Source: Fomitopsis serialis (Eukaryota; Basidiomycota; Agaricomycetes; Polyporales; Fomitopsidaceae). From it: a DNA stretch of 64,000 nt. The stretch lies in contig NW_025954966.1 in assembly GCF_022376445.1 (NCBI RefSeq), forward strand, positions 372,001 through 436,000. Reading direction: 5' to 3'. Below the pieces are notes generated by a model. It searched no databases, had not been told where the DNA came from, and worked only from the letters and a program-made list of their open reading frames with translations. The translations under genes were made by a program, and so were the position numbers. Below are positions 45,329 through 58,327 of the stretch, in pieces (the stretch's first letter is position 1; every line of letters starts with the position of its first letter).

Positions 45329-46171
45329 TTGCCCGACCGGACTGTCGTTGTGTTGCTGGCGCTCGGAATGTCGATGTCGCAATGGTCGCATAGCTCTATT
45401 TCAAGCCGATCATCGTCGCGCTCAAGCACCAGCAGCGGGGACCACAACGAGGTCATGCTGACCTGTAGCCTGCTGTGGACACTCCTCACTGATCTCTCCA
45501 ACCGGCTGCTCCGCTACTTCGGACGTCAAGTGCGGCTCGTCGTCCACGGTGGTGTCATTATGGTGATGCACCCCAAGCTCGCCTGCCGTCCGGGCACTCG
45601 CGACGTGGACTACAACCACCGTTCGTTCGAAATGGAGTGGCAGAGGAAGGGAGTCCCTGATGCTGGCAAGCGCCTGCAGTTCTGCATCGCGGCGACGGCG
45701 TCCAAGTATAACTTGGGAGCGGACTGGATGAACGCGTGCGCCGACGTCGCACTTCCGATGGCCATCGAGTGAGTCATCATTCCTTCACTGTTCGCGCTGT
45801 CGCTGAGCGCGATGTGGTGCAGTGCACACGGTCAGTTGTATGACCCCATCTGGACAGACGCCATGAGTCCCCAGAACAGGAAGATCAATACCATCTTCTC
45901 CCAGCCCGGTCTCGAGCTCGTCGGCGTTAGCTGGAGCTGGGCGGTCGCGTTGAAGCTTGTCCGTTACGAGAAGTACGACCCTCACGACATCGCACACATT
46001 TTACGCCTCGGGAAGCGCCAGAAGGGTGTCCAGTGGACGCGCAAACTGATGGAGGAATGGCTTGTCAATATGTGTGGCGCCATGGGCTACCATGGCTATC
46101 CATCCTGGCAGATGGAGGCGACACGAGGCAAGATGCGCCATGCTATTTCTCTTGCGCAGGCCCACGTCTAG
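45329..46171 (+). CDS. Basidiomycete hypothetical protein, nucleotidyltransferase-like motif
   Basis: Exons 45329-45768 and about 45823-46171 (GTGAGT donor, GTGCAG acceptor) give 262 residues. A Ser-rich N-terminus leads to VRLVVHGGVIMVMHPKL and, shortly after, GTRDVDYNHRSF. The GG followed by an R/T-x-D-x-D pattern is the signature arrangement of nucleotidyltransferase-fold proteins (GG...T.DVD), but no further catalytic site is confirmed. Later blocks are FCIAATASKYNLGADWMNA, VALPMAIE, YDPIWTDAMSP, VGVSWSWAVALKLVRYEK, DPHDIAHILRLGKRQKGVQW and a C-terminal CGAMGYHGYPSWQM. I recall similar multi-copy hypotheticals in Agaricomycetes. The start could also be the ATG at 45368 or 45374. No neighbour suggests a pathway. 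Confidence 0.65.
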
Positions 46172-49100
46172 AGCATATTCCGACAGCATCAGGTCTCACG
46201 TTTGCTCAGGCGTCCAGGTCGACGCCGCTTTATCTAGTCATGGTATGTTCTACCCGCGTTATTCCATATTCCTCGGGCTCAACCCATGTCACAGCAGCGT
46301 GGCTCCCCACCAGTAATTCTCTGCTACTACCTTTGTCTGTTGTGCTTCCATCTCTGCCACTTAGGACTTTCCCTCGGACTTCTCCACGACTGTGCACGAT
46401 ACCAGCTCACGATATTACTCCTGCTCCTGTTGTATTGTACTGTACAATTGCGCTTCATGCTGTTCTTGACACTTATCTTTATTCATCTACCATGCGTTGT
46501 CCAGACTGATACCCCGCGCAGTACGCGCTTCGCATTGTACTAGACAACGTGCCTGGCCCGATACCTTCCAGACTTAACACAATACCGCTCTATTCATTGG
46601 TGCGTCCCTGGAGTAACAATGACACTTGGTCGCAGCACCTGACATCTCAATTGTCACAGTAAGTTGCCTATCGTCACAATACCATCGATCTTTGTAAGTT
46701 AGACAGGCCCGGTTTATGCGTGTCAATAGCGAGCGATCGCCGAAGAGGGTTCGATGACACCATGGCTTAGTTAGCGAGAAGGTAAATACGACGCTTGACT
46801 CAGAGTTGCGAAGCTACAGCCTTGGTCTGGTTGTCCCGGATGAGCCAGTGCCCTTTGCCAAACGTAACGTACCCTTGCCTCCAAACGGCAGAATCTAACA
46901 TCTTTCTCTCTCTCGATTTGCGGGTAGGGTCAGCGTGCTTCTGTGAGTCGCCCTGCTCTCATCATGATATCGATACTGCGAAGGCAGATTTGTTCTGTTT
47001 GTGTCCTCGGGTTCATTCACCGCTTTGCGCGAACGTCACGGCGTGCGTTGTGAGGAATGCAATCTAAGTATTTCGGCTGGCGGTTATTGTCTCTGGCTCT
47101 CCGCACGGGACTCAGCCTCAACTGGGCGCACTAAACATACCCGCCTTGTTCCAGACAGGAGGCGGGCATAGGGGCCTGAGATTTCTGACGCAGAGATGTG
47201 CCTGTACAGGATCTCTCGGTATAACGCTCAGAGGGCGCTCGACATTCCATGCGAGCGCACGCTAGTAGCTCTGCATCCTCGCTTCCTGACACGATGCTCA
47301 TCCCCATCAAGTTGCAGATCAGTATCCAGTTCAACTTCCTCACGATAACCAACCATCATCGCGCGCACACGCGGAGAGAGCCGCCGAAGCCGCCGACAAG
47401 GGCGAGCCCGGCGAAGCTGAAGAAAGAACGGAGACCAGCGGACATGCAGAGCATGCCAGATCATCATGTGCGTTAGCAAGTTGTTGGGCATACCTGAAGA
47501 CTGACGCCCAGAGATAGTACGACCCGTACTATCGTAGCCGGATCGACGCAACGGTCTGTAGTTGCAATAAATCTGGCCGGTGCTCGACTTGCAGCTATGT
47601 ATCGAGCAAAACAGGTGAGTGAGCTACATAGACAATATGGAAAACTTCGCTTACTTCACGCTTAGCTTCATCGAGGACTGTCGTGGAGACGCCTCGGAGG
47701 AGCGACCGTTTCTCGTGGAAGGCGAGCGCATCGCCACCCACGACCGCTCTGTCAGGTGCCTGCTATGGCAGCACGGACAGTAGCTCGACGAGTCGTTCCG
47801 CACGACCGCAATCCGGTGGCACGGCCTTTACAAGTGACGTTTAAATAAGGACTTCATGAACATGTACAATCATATTGTAGTGCACACCTCGAAAGCTGAT
47901 GTCACTTCCCGTTGGAAAAGCTTCAAGCAGTGTTGACCGTGGCTCCTCACCCGCATGGGGACCTACAAAGTCCATCCGCGCATCGATCTACGAGATCGGA
48001 GCAGGGAGAGAACGTCGCAAGCAGCGGATCCGTAGGAGAAGCGAACACTTGTCAGTACTTCATTATGAAAGGGAGCGGTTTCCACGATGAGCGGACCTCC
48101 GGTGTCGTCCACCGATCGGCGGCATCACCGTACTGACCCACCCCTCAAGACGATCGGCACGTGTGCGTCTATAGGAGGTCAAAGTTAACATCGCTCCCAG
48201 ATATGGCGACACATCGCCTCGGACATGTCGAAATCGCGTTGTGGGACATCCTGGAGATCGCTGACTTGTGGAATGGTGGAAGATGTGTGGGCCTGCGCTC
48301 AGTCATCCGCCTTTCGAACGGAGCGCGCAGACGCCAAATGAAGCAGAGAGCCAGAGGATAGAGCAACAATATGTTGTCCGTCTCTACATGGCACCTCGAT
48401 GTTACAGAAACCCATCACTTCGGTCGCGCACATTCATGTCGTGCAGAAGCATCGGACGGGCCATAGTCGAGCTCCACAGCTGCAGGACCCGAGTAAAAGG
48501 GAGTGAAACACAACAGATATAGTGAGGCTCACCTCAATACTGCAGCTCTAACGCTTGACATGAAGTGACAATCGGCCGATGTCTGCGGTAAGGCCTCGCC
48601 CATGGAGCAATAGCGTCCTGCCATTCTTTTGTGGTCAGCTCCGAATGCTAATTTCAATTTCCCGTCAACAGTGCAGACGCAGTTGAAGGACTAGTTCCAC
48701 TCGTCGTGGTGCGCGCTATGGCGGACTGTCGAGACCGTCTAGCCATCAGCTCGGAAGACCCTGTCATGGGAGCATAGACGTCTGAAGGAGTAAGTCAAAC
48801 TCGTATGTGTTATGTAGTGAATGGTTGGTTTCCCCTTGTGTACTTTTTGGCTCCGGAGAAGTGGTGGGACCTGAAAGCGTGAGAAGCAGCATGCGACTCG
48901 TATCGCACTGTTAAGGAAGTCATCTCGAATCTCCTTTCAGCAGCGGCGTCAAAGTAACCAAAGGAGTCGAGACACGGTAATCGTCGGACATCTCATCCTC
49001 ATACAGCGAGTTACTTACGTGATAAGGATGATTGTGCGCGCACTTCGCCGAAGTTTTTCTGCAATAGTATCAGATTGCGAGCGCACTTCTAGGCTGTAAG

Positions 49101-51003
49101 CCCTGCATTCCCGGACCACTATCATGGCATGCACTGGCAACACCGACTGACTTCTATGGTGATACTGTAAACAAGCAGATCTGCACAAGAACGCGCGGGG
49201 TTCGAGTCACATACCATCGTAAACCCTACAGAGGACATAGTGGATTGTGATCCACTGAACGCGCACTGATGCTTCATGAGTCGTGACTCCGTTGCGGAAG
49301 AAGAACAAAAGCGTAGATGACGGTAGCGGTCACTCCTTGACTGACTCGTACTGATCGTGGGAATCCAGGATTGTATGGTATTGTGCGCGTTCTCGGGCGT
49401 CCCGCCACCCTAAACCAGCTTGACTCACAGCCACCACGAAGCCACCGCCAGCCCCCGCGGTGACGTTGTCGCTGTCGTTGTACATCATTTACAGAAATGG
49501 ATGACAGCAAAATAGAAGTGCTCGCAAGTTTTGCGTCTATGGCGGATTGCCTGTCCTTTCTGCGTCGGTCTCAAGACTCGGAAACAATGCTTAAAGTCTA
49601 CCTGGGCTGACCCGGAACAAGTAGCGACACTGCTGGGCATAGGAATAGACGACCGTAGTGAGCGCGCACACCTAGACGTCAGGCGAATCGAGATACTTCG
49701 ATGTCGACTTATCTCAACGTCTGAAACTGACAGTATCCTCCTCGGACGCGGTTCGGAGTCGCCATCAGCGTCTAGTACCTGTACAGTGCGTTCATCGCTC
49801 TTCATATGCGCCATGCCCAGAAATTCCTGACCATCAACTTTGCAAATAGTTGCAGCGCTCTTAAGTTGATATCTTGACACGCCCATACGAAAGTAATCAG
49901 AAACGGCACAACGATGACCCATTTTGAAGGCACACCTCGTCACTAATGGTATGTGCGATGTGCTGCTGTTTTATGCGTCGTCATCATCTTACACAATCCG
50001 CGCTCAGTCTACAGATTGCGCGCACGAGAAGCAACGGCCGCCCGACGGCGATACGCACGGGCCGCCAGCTATCTCCGAGACTGGCGCGCCGCTCGTCGCC
50101 TTCGATATGACATCTTGCGTCTGCCTCGGAGGTTCACTGGCGTTAAGTGTAAATCTCCCGAAGCATCGGGAGCCTTGGGACATTATACTGAAGGTTAGAA
50201 GCTTCGGATTCTTCCATTGGCGCACTGTGGCCCACCGGGCAATGTATGTTGGCCTATCCGCACTGCCAGTTTCCATGGTTCACATACCCGATCAGTACGA
50301 CATGCTTCCCTCTTCCCATTGTTGCGCGCTGTAGCCACACCGACTGAAGCCGTGTCGATGCATGTCTTGCTAGGCCGATCTCGGACAGTCTAAGGGCGCC
50401 CCGAATATGCCTACGCGAAGCCTACATCGTCTCTGATTGCATTCTTCTCGCATGTAGCTGTCAACGAAGTGCTCTATTTTCCAGTTGAAATCAGCACATC
50501 GCACGAACAAGACGCCTTAGAGTGAAATCTCAGAGGGGATATGACCGTTTCGTCGGATTTGCAACATAGTTCAGTAAGCACCGTCCTTTGCTGTGCTGCG
50601 ATGTCGATGCCATTACATCCACAGGATAGTTGTGTTCGGCTTTGATAGCCTGTAATGTCGAACGGGATGACTATCGAAGTGTGCGTTGCCCGCGGCTAGC
50701 TCCAGAGGGTGACAGCTGCACCGTGTTTCATGCGCTCTCCACCCTGGGCGCTGATAGTCTCGGTCCATGCTTGGTGAGCTTTCGAAGTATGGCTTCTATC
50801 TTATCTGAAATTCACCTCGGGCGTTGTCAAAACGGAGCAAGGTGCGCGGTCAAACCACGTTCCTCCGTAGGTCTCGATCCTTCAGCGGGGCGCGCATTGC
50901 GCTCAATCGTACTTAAGACATGTTGTACAGAGAGGTCAGTCCCAAGTTCCGCACTCCCACATCTACATACACTCCTTCACTACAACGAGTTACACCCTTC
51001 ACC
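46172..51003. other. 4.8 kb gene-poor, AT-richer region
   Basis: No gene, tRNA or mobile element was recognised. Minus-strand frames at 47130-47550 include short hydrophobic runs, and a 152-codon minus-strand frame at 49485-49943 (FLGMAHMKSDERTVQVLDAD) and a 136-codon plus frame at 49924-50334 have no recognisable motif. The last part before 51004 is presumed promoter of the SDR gene. Confidence 0.4.
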
Positions 51004-52127
51004 ATGATCAAGCCAACGAACCAGAAGGTGTGGTTTATCACCGGTGAGTCAACGGTTGAAGCAACTCTTACTTGCCTGCCTACTCACCATTTGCATTGAC
51101 GCACAGGGACTTCAACGGGCTTTGGACGACACCTCGTCTTGTCTGCGCTTTCCAGGGGTGACCGTGTCATTGCCACGGTTCGAAAGCTTGACGACTTCAC
51201 CGTCAAGAATGTAGACCAGTCTCGACTACATGTCATTACCCTCGACGTCACGGACAATGAAGACAACATCCGGGATAAGGTCGACGCTGCAGTGGGCATC
51301 TGGGGACGCATCGACGTCCTCGTGAACAACGCGGGCTACGGTGTGAAGGCAGTAGTCGAGGAGGGCGGGTAGGTTGCTGTCCATTCACGAAGCCGCTGTC
51401 AAAGTCTCACCTGTCCACACAGATCTAAAGTTGCAATGGAGCAGTTCCAAACGAACTTCTTCGGTTTAATCAATGTCACCAACGCCGTGTTGCCCTACAT
51501 GAGGCAGCGCAGGTCTGGAACGCTAGTCGTTATGGGTAGCCGGCTGGTCTGGCAGGGACACGGGCCCGTAAGTGTCGTACTCTGGTCTCGCTTCTCGGCC
51601 GGGTCTGACCAAGCGCTCTTCAGACCGAGGCTTACTACATGGCTTCAAAAGCTGCGGTGCATGGTATGTCGCAATGCACTCCACTGTTCTAACGCGTCGA
51701 AGCTGACGGCGCGACAGCTGTGACCGACTGTTATAGAGCGGAGCTCGCAGAGTTTGGGATCCGGGTGCTCCTCGTTGCCCCGGGCGGCTTCCGCACCAAC
51801 ATCAACAAGGAGATCACATATGCGGTGGACCGCCGCATCCCCTCATATGAGCCCCTCAAGGAGAACGTCATGAAGAAGCTGGGCGGCTACTTCGCGAACG
51901 CCAAGGGGGACCCTGCAAAGGGTATGGACCTCGTCGTGGACGTTGTCCGAGGCGAAGGGAAGGCTGTTGGGAGAGAGTTCCCTTCTACCCTTCTTTTGGG
52001 AAGTGCGGCATATATACATGCACAGCTGCACTGCGAGCGGCTCGCAAAGTCGATGGCTACGTGGGGGGACGTCTCCCGGGATCTAGACTTCGACGATGAC
52101 GAGGGCTATTCTGCCGAGAGCCCGTGA
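51004..52127 (+). CDS. Short-chain dehydrogenase/reductase (SDR)
   Basis: Five exons (51004-51043, 51107-51368, 51423-51567, 51624-51663, 51718-52127) give 298 residues in frame. Classical SDR motifs are all present: ITGTSTGFG (TGxxxGxG cofactor loop, split by intron 1), LDVTDNEDN, VLVNNAGYG (NNAG), the catalytic serine region VVMGSRLVWQGHGP, EAYYMASKAAVH (YxxxK) and VLLVAPGGFRTN (PG motif). The Arg after the first strand (ATVRK) favours NADP(H). The enzyme should be a cytosolic oxidoreductase; its substrate is not predictable. It has no signal peptide. It stands alone, 4.8 kb from the previous gene and convergent with the 7TM gene that follows. Confidence 0.93.
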
Positions 52128-52642
52128 GCTTCGTGCAGCGTTACCAAAAGACGATACCCGTAGAGCTACGTTTTCCCCTTATGCGGTCTTGCAGTATACA
52201 GTATGGCCGTAATGACATAGACATAGACGTGTGTAACCTGAGTATGTACCACATGATACATAGCTGTCGTTCGAAGCTTCTCGCCTTTATGCGCAGTTTG
52301 CACAGTAATCACTTAACTAACGATGCTCAGAGAGTCGTTTCGCGACGCACTTGGTACATAAATTGCAAGACCTTGACTCATTACTCAGGACATACTGTAG
52401 CATGGAAGATGGGCACGACTACACGCCATACAGTCGTCATATCCAACAGGAGTGCGCATGATTCTTGTAAAAAGCCCCTTGAATTAAATCGTGCGACAGC
52501 GTGATGCTAATAAGTGTCCGAGGTGTTGTTATGCTCATGGCATGTCTATGGGGACTCAGATGTAACGTGTGCGAATTACAGAGATAGCTATCGGAAGCGA
52601 ACCAAATGAACCAAACCGAAGAATGAAACACTCAACCGTCGC
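52128..52642. other. Convergent intergenic spacer
   Basis: It holds the 3' flanks of the SDR gene (plus) and the first 7TM gene (minus). It is AT-rich, with no gene recognised. Confidence 0.5.
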
Positions 52643-54596
52643 TCAGACGACGTCAATGTCGCCCTTCACGTCATTAATGGTAGAGTGGTCTTGCCATTCC
52701 ATATGAAGCTTCGCGTCCTGGCCACTGACATCCGCTAGCTCATGTGTTTCCACGTTCACCATGATCTATGAGTAAGACTTAGCTTGATCTTAACTCAGAA
52801 ATGAGGCCTGTGAACATACCTGTGCCGGCCGACCAGTGTTGCTCTTGACGAAAGTTCCGATGTCAGGGTTCTGTGCCCAAATGAAGTTCAGTAACCTTCA
52901 GGTCGCCAAGCACAGCTCGCTGAGAAAACTGACCCTCCCCGCAGTCATCCGTTGAGCTTCTCCCTGAGAAGAGTGGCTGGTCGCAGCGTTCTTCAAAATG
53001 GCTCGCGCGTTCAGACTGGACATCGCCGAATTTCCGTAACTTGATACACGACTCGGACATCAGATACCAGGCATCCATTTGACGATCATTGGACTTACAG
53101 CTTGGCTAGTGAATAGTTGAATACTGTGCTGAATAGTCAGTCGCCGATCATGAAAGTACAAGATTGGCTCGGAGCTCACTCAAGTGATATCCCTTTGTCT
53201 GAAGTGCTAGTTATCAGTAAAGTGTATGACTTGAGTGCGCTGCTGGATACATACCGACGCCAGATATGCGATGAGATCAGCCACAGCAAAGACCGCAGTC
53301 AAAGCACCGTTGGACATGATGACTATTCGGGTTTTAACTTGGTTGGTCACTTTGAAATTAGCAGCCAAGACATGAACGTACGTGTAATGATCCTGGTAAC
53401 CATCGTGTCGGTGTAAGAGAAGCCCGTGCGGTTCTTGCGCTAATGGAGTCGGCGTGTAACCATATGTAAGTGTACCCAAAACATGAAGATATGAGAGTAG
53501 GACTGACTAGTTGCCAAGTCAGAGCACCAGCAATGATGACGTCGGCGAGAGCGGAGCCCGCCAGCCAAAGAGACACGATAATCTAAGAATCATTATCGGT
53601 CAGTGTCCTGCTGTTATCGAACTGACACCGTACCGTTAAACGTTGCAAACCAGCTAGTTGAGGCAGAATGCCGACGCCAATTGCTGTACCTATTCCTGAT
53701 ACTAAGGTGGCATGCATGACGTCAGAATATGTTCCGCTTGTCAAGATGACTACCTACGGCCACCAACAACCGAGGGAATAAGAACTGACGCCACCAGAAA
53801 TGGGTTCCCGCTGAGCTTATGCAGCCGCCAGGCGTAGAAGATCTGGACTTGCATCGAGATGACGCCCTATACGTTGGTGAGGTGAGCGACTCTATCGAAG
53901 GCGAGAGCACCACAACTGACGGTCATTGCCTGATCTACGAGGCGAATAGCTCAGCTAGGAAACGGATGTTCATGGCAGTCACTCACCAGTCTGAAACACT
54001 AAAAATGATCGATTAATCAAAGACAGAATATGCGAAAAAGCAATGATACTGACGCCAATTGCCGACACCCAAGGCTTCCTCGTTCCCTAGAGTGAGATTT
54101 TCGTGTTAGACATTTGCTACGCATGCTACTTGAATACGACACCGCACCGAAGTTATTGATGAGGACCCCGTAGATCCAGGCACAATTGAAGATAGTATTA
54201 AGCGTGTCCGCGAAGAACAACACGGCTACCTGCAAAACTTGCGTAAGGAGGCATGTCAAGCACTGTCGCAGCTTCCACTCACATAGACCCTTATCCATTT
54301 TGGATCGCTGAAAAACGCGTCAGACAAGACAAACCCCATGGATCCACTATGTACCTACTTTCTATAGGTCGAGTAGTAAAAGAAAGTTTGGGTGAGCATG
54401 GCCCCGTACAGCCTGTGAATAGAACGCGTTCATAGGTGACGAGTAATGCGCGCAAGACATGGCAAGTACTCACATAACATTGATGAAGATGCCGATAAAC
54501 GCAGGCCCTTCGCTGCCAAACGCGATCAGTTGCTGCCCTCTCAGAGTGTGTGATGACTTACGCGGCTTCAGCAATAGCTTCTGCTTCAGTGGTCAT
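52643..54596 (-). CDS. DUF6534-type seven-transmembrane protein, tandem copy 1
   Basis: A multi-exon gene starting MTTEAEAIAEAA (54596) and ending VKGDIDVV with TGA at 52643. Exonic pieces in order are GPAFIGIFINVM, LYGAMLTQTFFYYSTY, ADTLNTIFNCAWIYGVLINN, GVISMQVQIFYAWRLHKLSG, a helix FLVASVLIPSVVGG, SLWLAGSALADVIIAGALTW, RTGFSYTDTMVTRIIT, NGALTAVFAVADLIAYLAS, SLAKL, MSSLNAR and VNVETHELAD. This matches the fungal 7TM family I know as DUF6534: helices TM1-TM7 with the conserved YG/Q aromatic face, FxAWR and NG-LTA motifs, and a cytoplasmic tail. The function of the family is unknown; receptor-like or small-molecule sensing roles are speculation. Exon borders were followed motif by motif but not all fixed to the base. 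Confidence 0.8.
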
Positions 54597-56381
54597 CTTG
54601 ACTGTCTGGGGCGCTGCAGCAGAAGGTCAGATCACCTGCGGGGAAACAAGCGTTCTGCGAGCGTTATATCCTCCAATCCCTGACGAGAAGATCTCGCCCT
54701 CGATCATTCTCGATTCAATCTGAAGAGACTTCGCGGGGAGCTGGGGAAGGAGTGCCTCTGCCCCTTCTAATTGGACACCTCGCTACTTACCGAGATCAGT
54801 ATCCGAATATTCGGACTGGCAAGAATCCCGTGTGGTAGCGGATCCAGCCGACAGGTCGTGAGCCTACGCGTTCGCAAGGGCGGAGCATTGCTTCGTAAGT
54901 ATGGTCGCAACGTTGCGACAGCCATCGCCTGGCTTCAGATTAGCCCGCTATTGCGCGCGCCGATTCGGCACACAAAGACTGAGCGCTTGAGGAGTGCTGC
55001 GCATTCCCTCGCAGCTACAAGCAGCAGTAGTAAATCCGCAGGACCACTGGCATGCTGGAATCGATGTCGTCTCCGTTGCTTCGAATGTATCAGAGTAATA
55101 TGAGTGGTAGCAGCTCTGTGAGAAGGTGAGTGACGACCCTGACTCAGATATTCAAATAAACTACTTCGAGAAATCCCCGCGTTCCCTTGGCCATAGACCT
55201 TTCGTCAAGCTCGATCGCAGGGAAATGGTGGAGCAAAGCCGTAACAGCTCAGATGGGGCTTAGTCCTGAAGCCTGAGCTACCACATACTAGTTTGCGCGT
55301 GTGTAGCCTATGTGTAAGCGTACCCAAAGTGTCTACGAAATTTCAGATCCGGGCCTACGTAGCAGGGTTTACAGCATGAGTTGGACGTACGATGGTCAGT
55401 CTCAGCAATACGGCGCGCCAAATTTGCGCGAAGCCCACGCTTCATTGCATCACGCGCGGGCTAATAAAGGCGGGCATCAAGAAGGGTGTCCAGATGCATC
55501 TGATCGCGCAGTCCGCAAACATCGTGGCGCCGTGACGTGAAGGCTTGGAGACCTGGGTGACGACTGTCAAGTGCATGTGTTCCAGTCAAACCTTTCTGGC
55601 CGACCCCGAGAGTTAGTACCGAGGAGCATCAGATTCAAAGGCTCACGTCCTTTCGGTCAATCCGACGACATACAAGCAACTTGAACCTTGCCCCATGACT
55701 GTTGCCGACAGACATTGTGTGACAATGCTTGATCTGAAGGCGAAAGCGAGGGCGGAGTAGTGAAGGCCCATATAAAGGCATATGTGGCAATTGCACGATG
55801 GCTCTGTAATCTCAGCTGTTGATGAAGCAGGACATATATCGGGGGGCAGACTCGGCGGTTTGGGAATGTGATTGAGAAAGGCTCCTTGACAACACATACA
55901 TCATGATGGGCCTACGTACCTACTACTAGTCTATTCCAAGAGATCGAGGAGGAGCGGCTTTTATCGATGCGGCGACGCTCGTGAGTACGACGATGTCGGC
56001 AGCTCCGTGATGCTGCAGTGCTGAGGGACTCGTCCGCTTTCTCTGATCGAGGACATATCCTATCCAGTGAGACTACGTAGGGCAGGTAGTACTCGCCAAA
56101 GGCGAAACGAGAGTTTCCGAGCCGTCCTGCGCGGAGGCAACCATCTGCAGCCAGGTGCGGGTGCCGGAAAGTGCCGAGCGCGCTCTCAGCGCCACCCAAC
56201 TAAGGACAGACCGACCGTACTTACAGACTTATGTATCGTCTTCCGACACTGGCATGAGACTTTCCGCGTCTATGAAGCCTGCGGACACCTGGGAAATGGA
56301 GATCTACAACAGCACTAGTAATGTACGCAAAACAGCAAACTTGAAGGAAGGGACAGTCGTGATCTATGAATGCGGCACGCG
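54597..56381. other. Spacer between tandem 7TM genes
   Basis: No gene or relic of a third copy was recognised, although both strands were read for the family motifs. The part near 54600-54900 should contain the promoter of copy 1. Confidence 0.45.
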
Positions 56382-58327
56382 TTAGAGCGCCATGGCCTTG
56401 GTGTCGCTACCAGTAGAGCTTTTTTGCCATTCCACGTCGTCGATCGGCTTCCCTACGACGTCTGCCATCTCATGCGTCTCGACGTTCACCATGATCTTCG
56501 AAGATCATCAGTCCCAACGCTAGGTAGCAAACAGGACGTCTGACATACCTGTCCTATGCCTTTGGTCGCTACGCTTCCTACTACTCCGCCGGTCTGTAAA
56601 TTCACAGCGCTCTCAGCCAACAGTGCTATAGCAGAGGGTTGTCGCCACTTACCCCTCCGATTGCCACTCTTGCGGGGGTGTCGCCTTGATACGACGGGGA
56701 GCTCTTCGAAGAGCTGTTCATTAGAATCGACCGCGCGTTTAGGCTGGACATCGCCGAGTTGCCATAGCTTATACCGGTAGATTAGGACGCATGTCATCGA
56801 GTGACATGACACAAAGCTTACAGTTTCGACAAGGGGAAGTTAAAAACTGGCAATGACCACGTTAGCCATCAGCAACCAAATCCAGGGAAAGTGGCCTACT
56901 GAGATGGTAGCTCTTATTCTGAAGGATGTGACGAAACGGGGTCAGCAACGGTATTCCGAGCCTTATAATTGAGATACTACTGTACCGTGGCAAGGAACGC
57001 GACGATATCAGCTACAGCGAAGATGGCTGTCAGCAAGCCATTGGACACAATGACTGTGTAGAGCATTCAGCCTGCGTAGGCCACCTTCGGCATGATGTCG
57101 ACCTACGCTGTGTGATCTTGGTGATCAGGGTATCTGTGCGAGAGAACCCGGTGCGATGACTTCGCTGGAGCGCAGGACAGGTGAGGCTTTTACTCGGAAG
57201 GGAAAACGCACGCCCACCACTTACCAGATGCCAAGTCAGTGCGATCGTGATGATGACATCGCAGACTGCGGACCCGATGAGCCATAGCGAGACAATGATC
57301 TAAACGCCGTTAGAGTACATACTACTCGCGGCGAGTATCCTCACCTTGAGTTTCTGCAATTTAGCGAACTCCCGTACCATGCCCACCCCGACAGCGGTGC
57401 CTATGCCCGACACTGCTCGGCGGAACGATCAGTTCTTAGGGAGAGGTGTTCATAGAGAAGGACATACGACCGCCGAGTAGAGAGGTCATGACGACCGCGG
57501 CCACGATGAGCTTGCTGCCAGTGAGCTTGTATAGCCGCCACGCGTAGAAGAGTTGGACTTGCATCGAGATGATGCCCTATGGTCCGCGTCTCCGAGGTCA
57601 AACCTGCAACTCCGTTTCGTGCAAATAAACCCACCGTCATCGCTTCCTCTGAGACAGAGTCGGCGGATTCAGCACACTAGAGAAAGGCAGTGTGATACAA
57701 GGCCGCATCACCTGTTTGGAACACTGAACAGAACAGCCGCCAGTCAGTAATCATTCACTTGAGTCGCGGGACGCACGCACACCAGTTCCCCACTCCCAGT
57801 GCCTCCTCATTTCCTACATCAGACGCACCAGCCTCTCAGAAATTATCATAACCCCTGCGACGGCACATAGCGCACCGAAGTTGTTGATGAGCACGCCGTA
57901 GATCCAGGCAAGATTGAAGGCGGCGTTAAGCGAGTCGGCCACAAAGAGGACGGTGACCTAGCCATCCGGTGAGTGACTGAGAAACGGCAGGGCATGTAAG
58001 TACTCACATAGATTCTAATCCATGTCGGGTCTCTAATGCATGTGCGTTGAGCTGCCCACCGTCACATCGAGCACGGGGCACTTACGTCTTATAGGTCGAA
58101 AAGTAAAAGAACGTCTGTGTGATCATAGCCCCATACAACCTGGCGAGCGGGACATTAAGCTCTTCCTCTCGCAGCGCAGACGTGATCGGGAAGCGTACAT
58201 GGCATTAAGGAAGATGCCTATCAACGCGGGGCCCTCGCTGCAAGGGGGGACACGACGTCAGGTTCCGTACAGAACAGGGGAGTCGCCTCACGTACGCAGC
58301 CTGCGCGAGCATTTCTGCGGAAGACAT
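56382..58327 (-). CDS. DUF6534-type seven-transmembrane protein, tandem copy 2
   Basis: The gene starts MSSAEMLAQAA (58327) and ends STGSDTKAMAL with TAA at 56382. The motif order is identical to copy 1: GPALIGIFLNAMY, LYGAMITQTFFYFSTYK, VADSLNAAFNLAWIYGVLIN, ISMQVQLFYAWRLYKLTGSK, LIVAAVVMTSLLGG, LWLIGSAVCDVIITIALTW, RTGFSRTDTLITKITQ, NGLLTAIFAVADIVAFLAT, MSSLNARSILMNSS and MVNVETHEMADVVGKP. Intron positions appear shared. Identity to copy 1 is roughly 60-70 percent in the helices by eye, so this is a tandem duplication with later divergence. Predicted to be an integral membrane protein; no ligand or partner is known. Exon limits are approximate. Confidence 0.8.
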
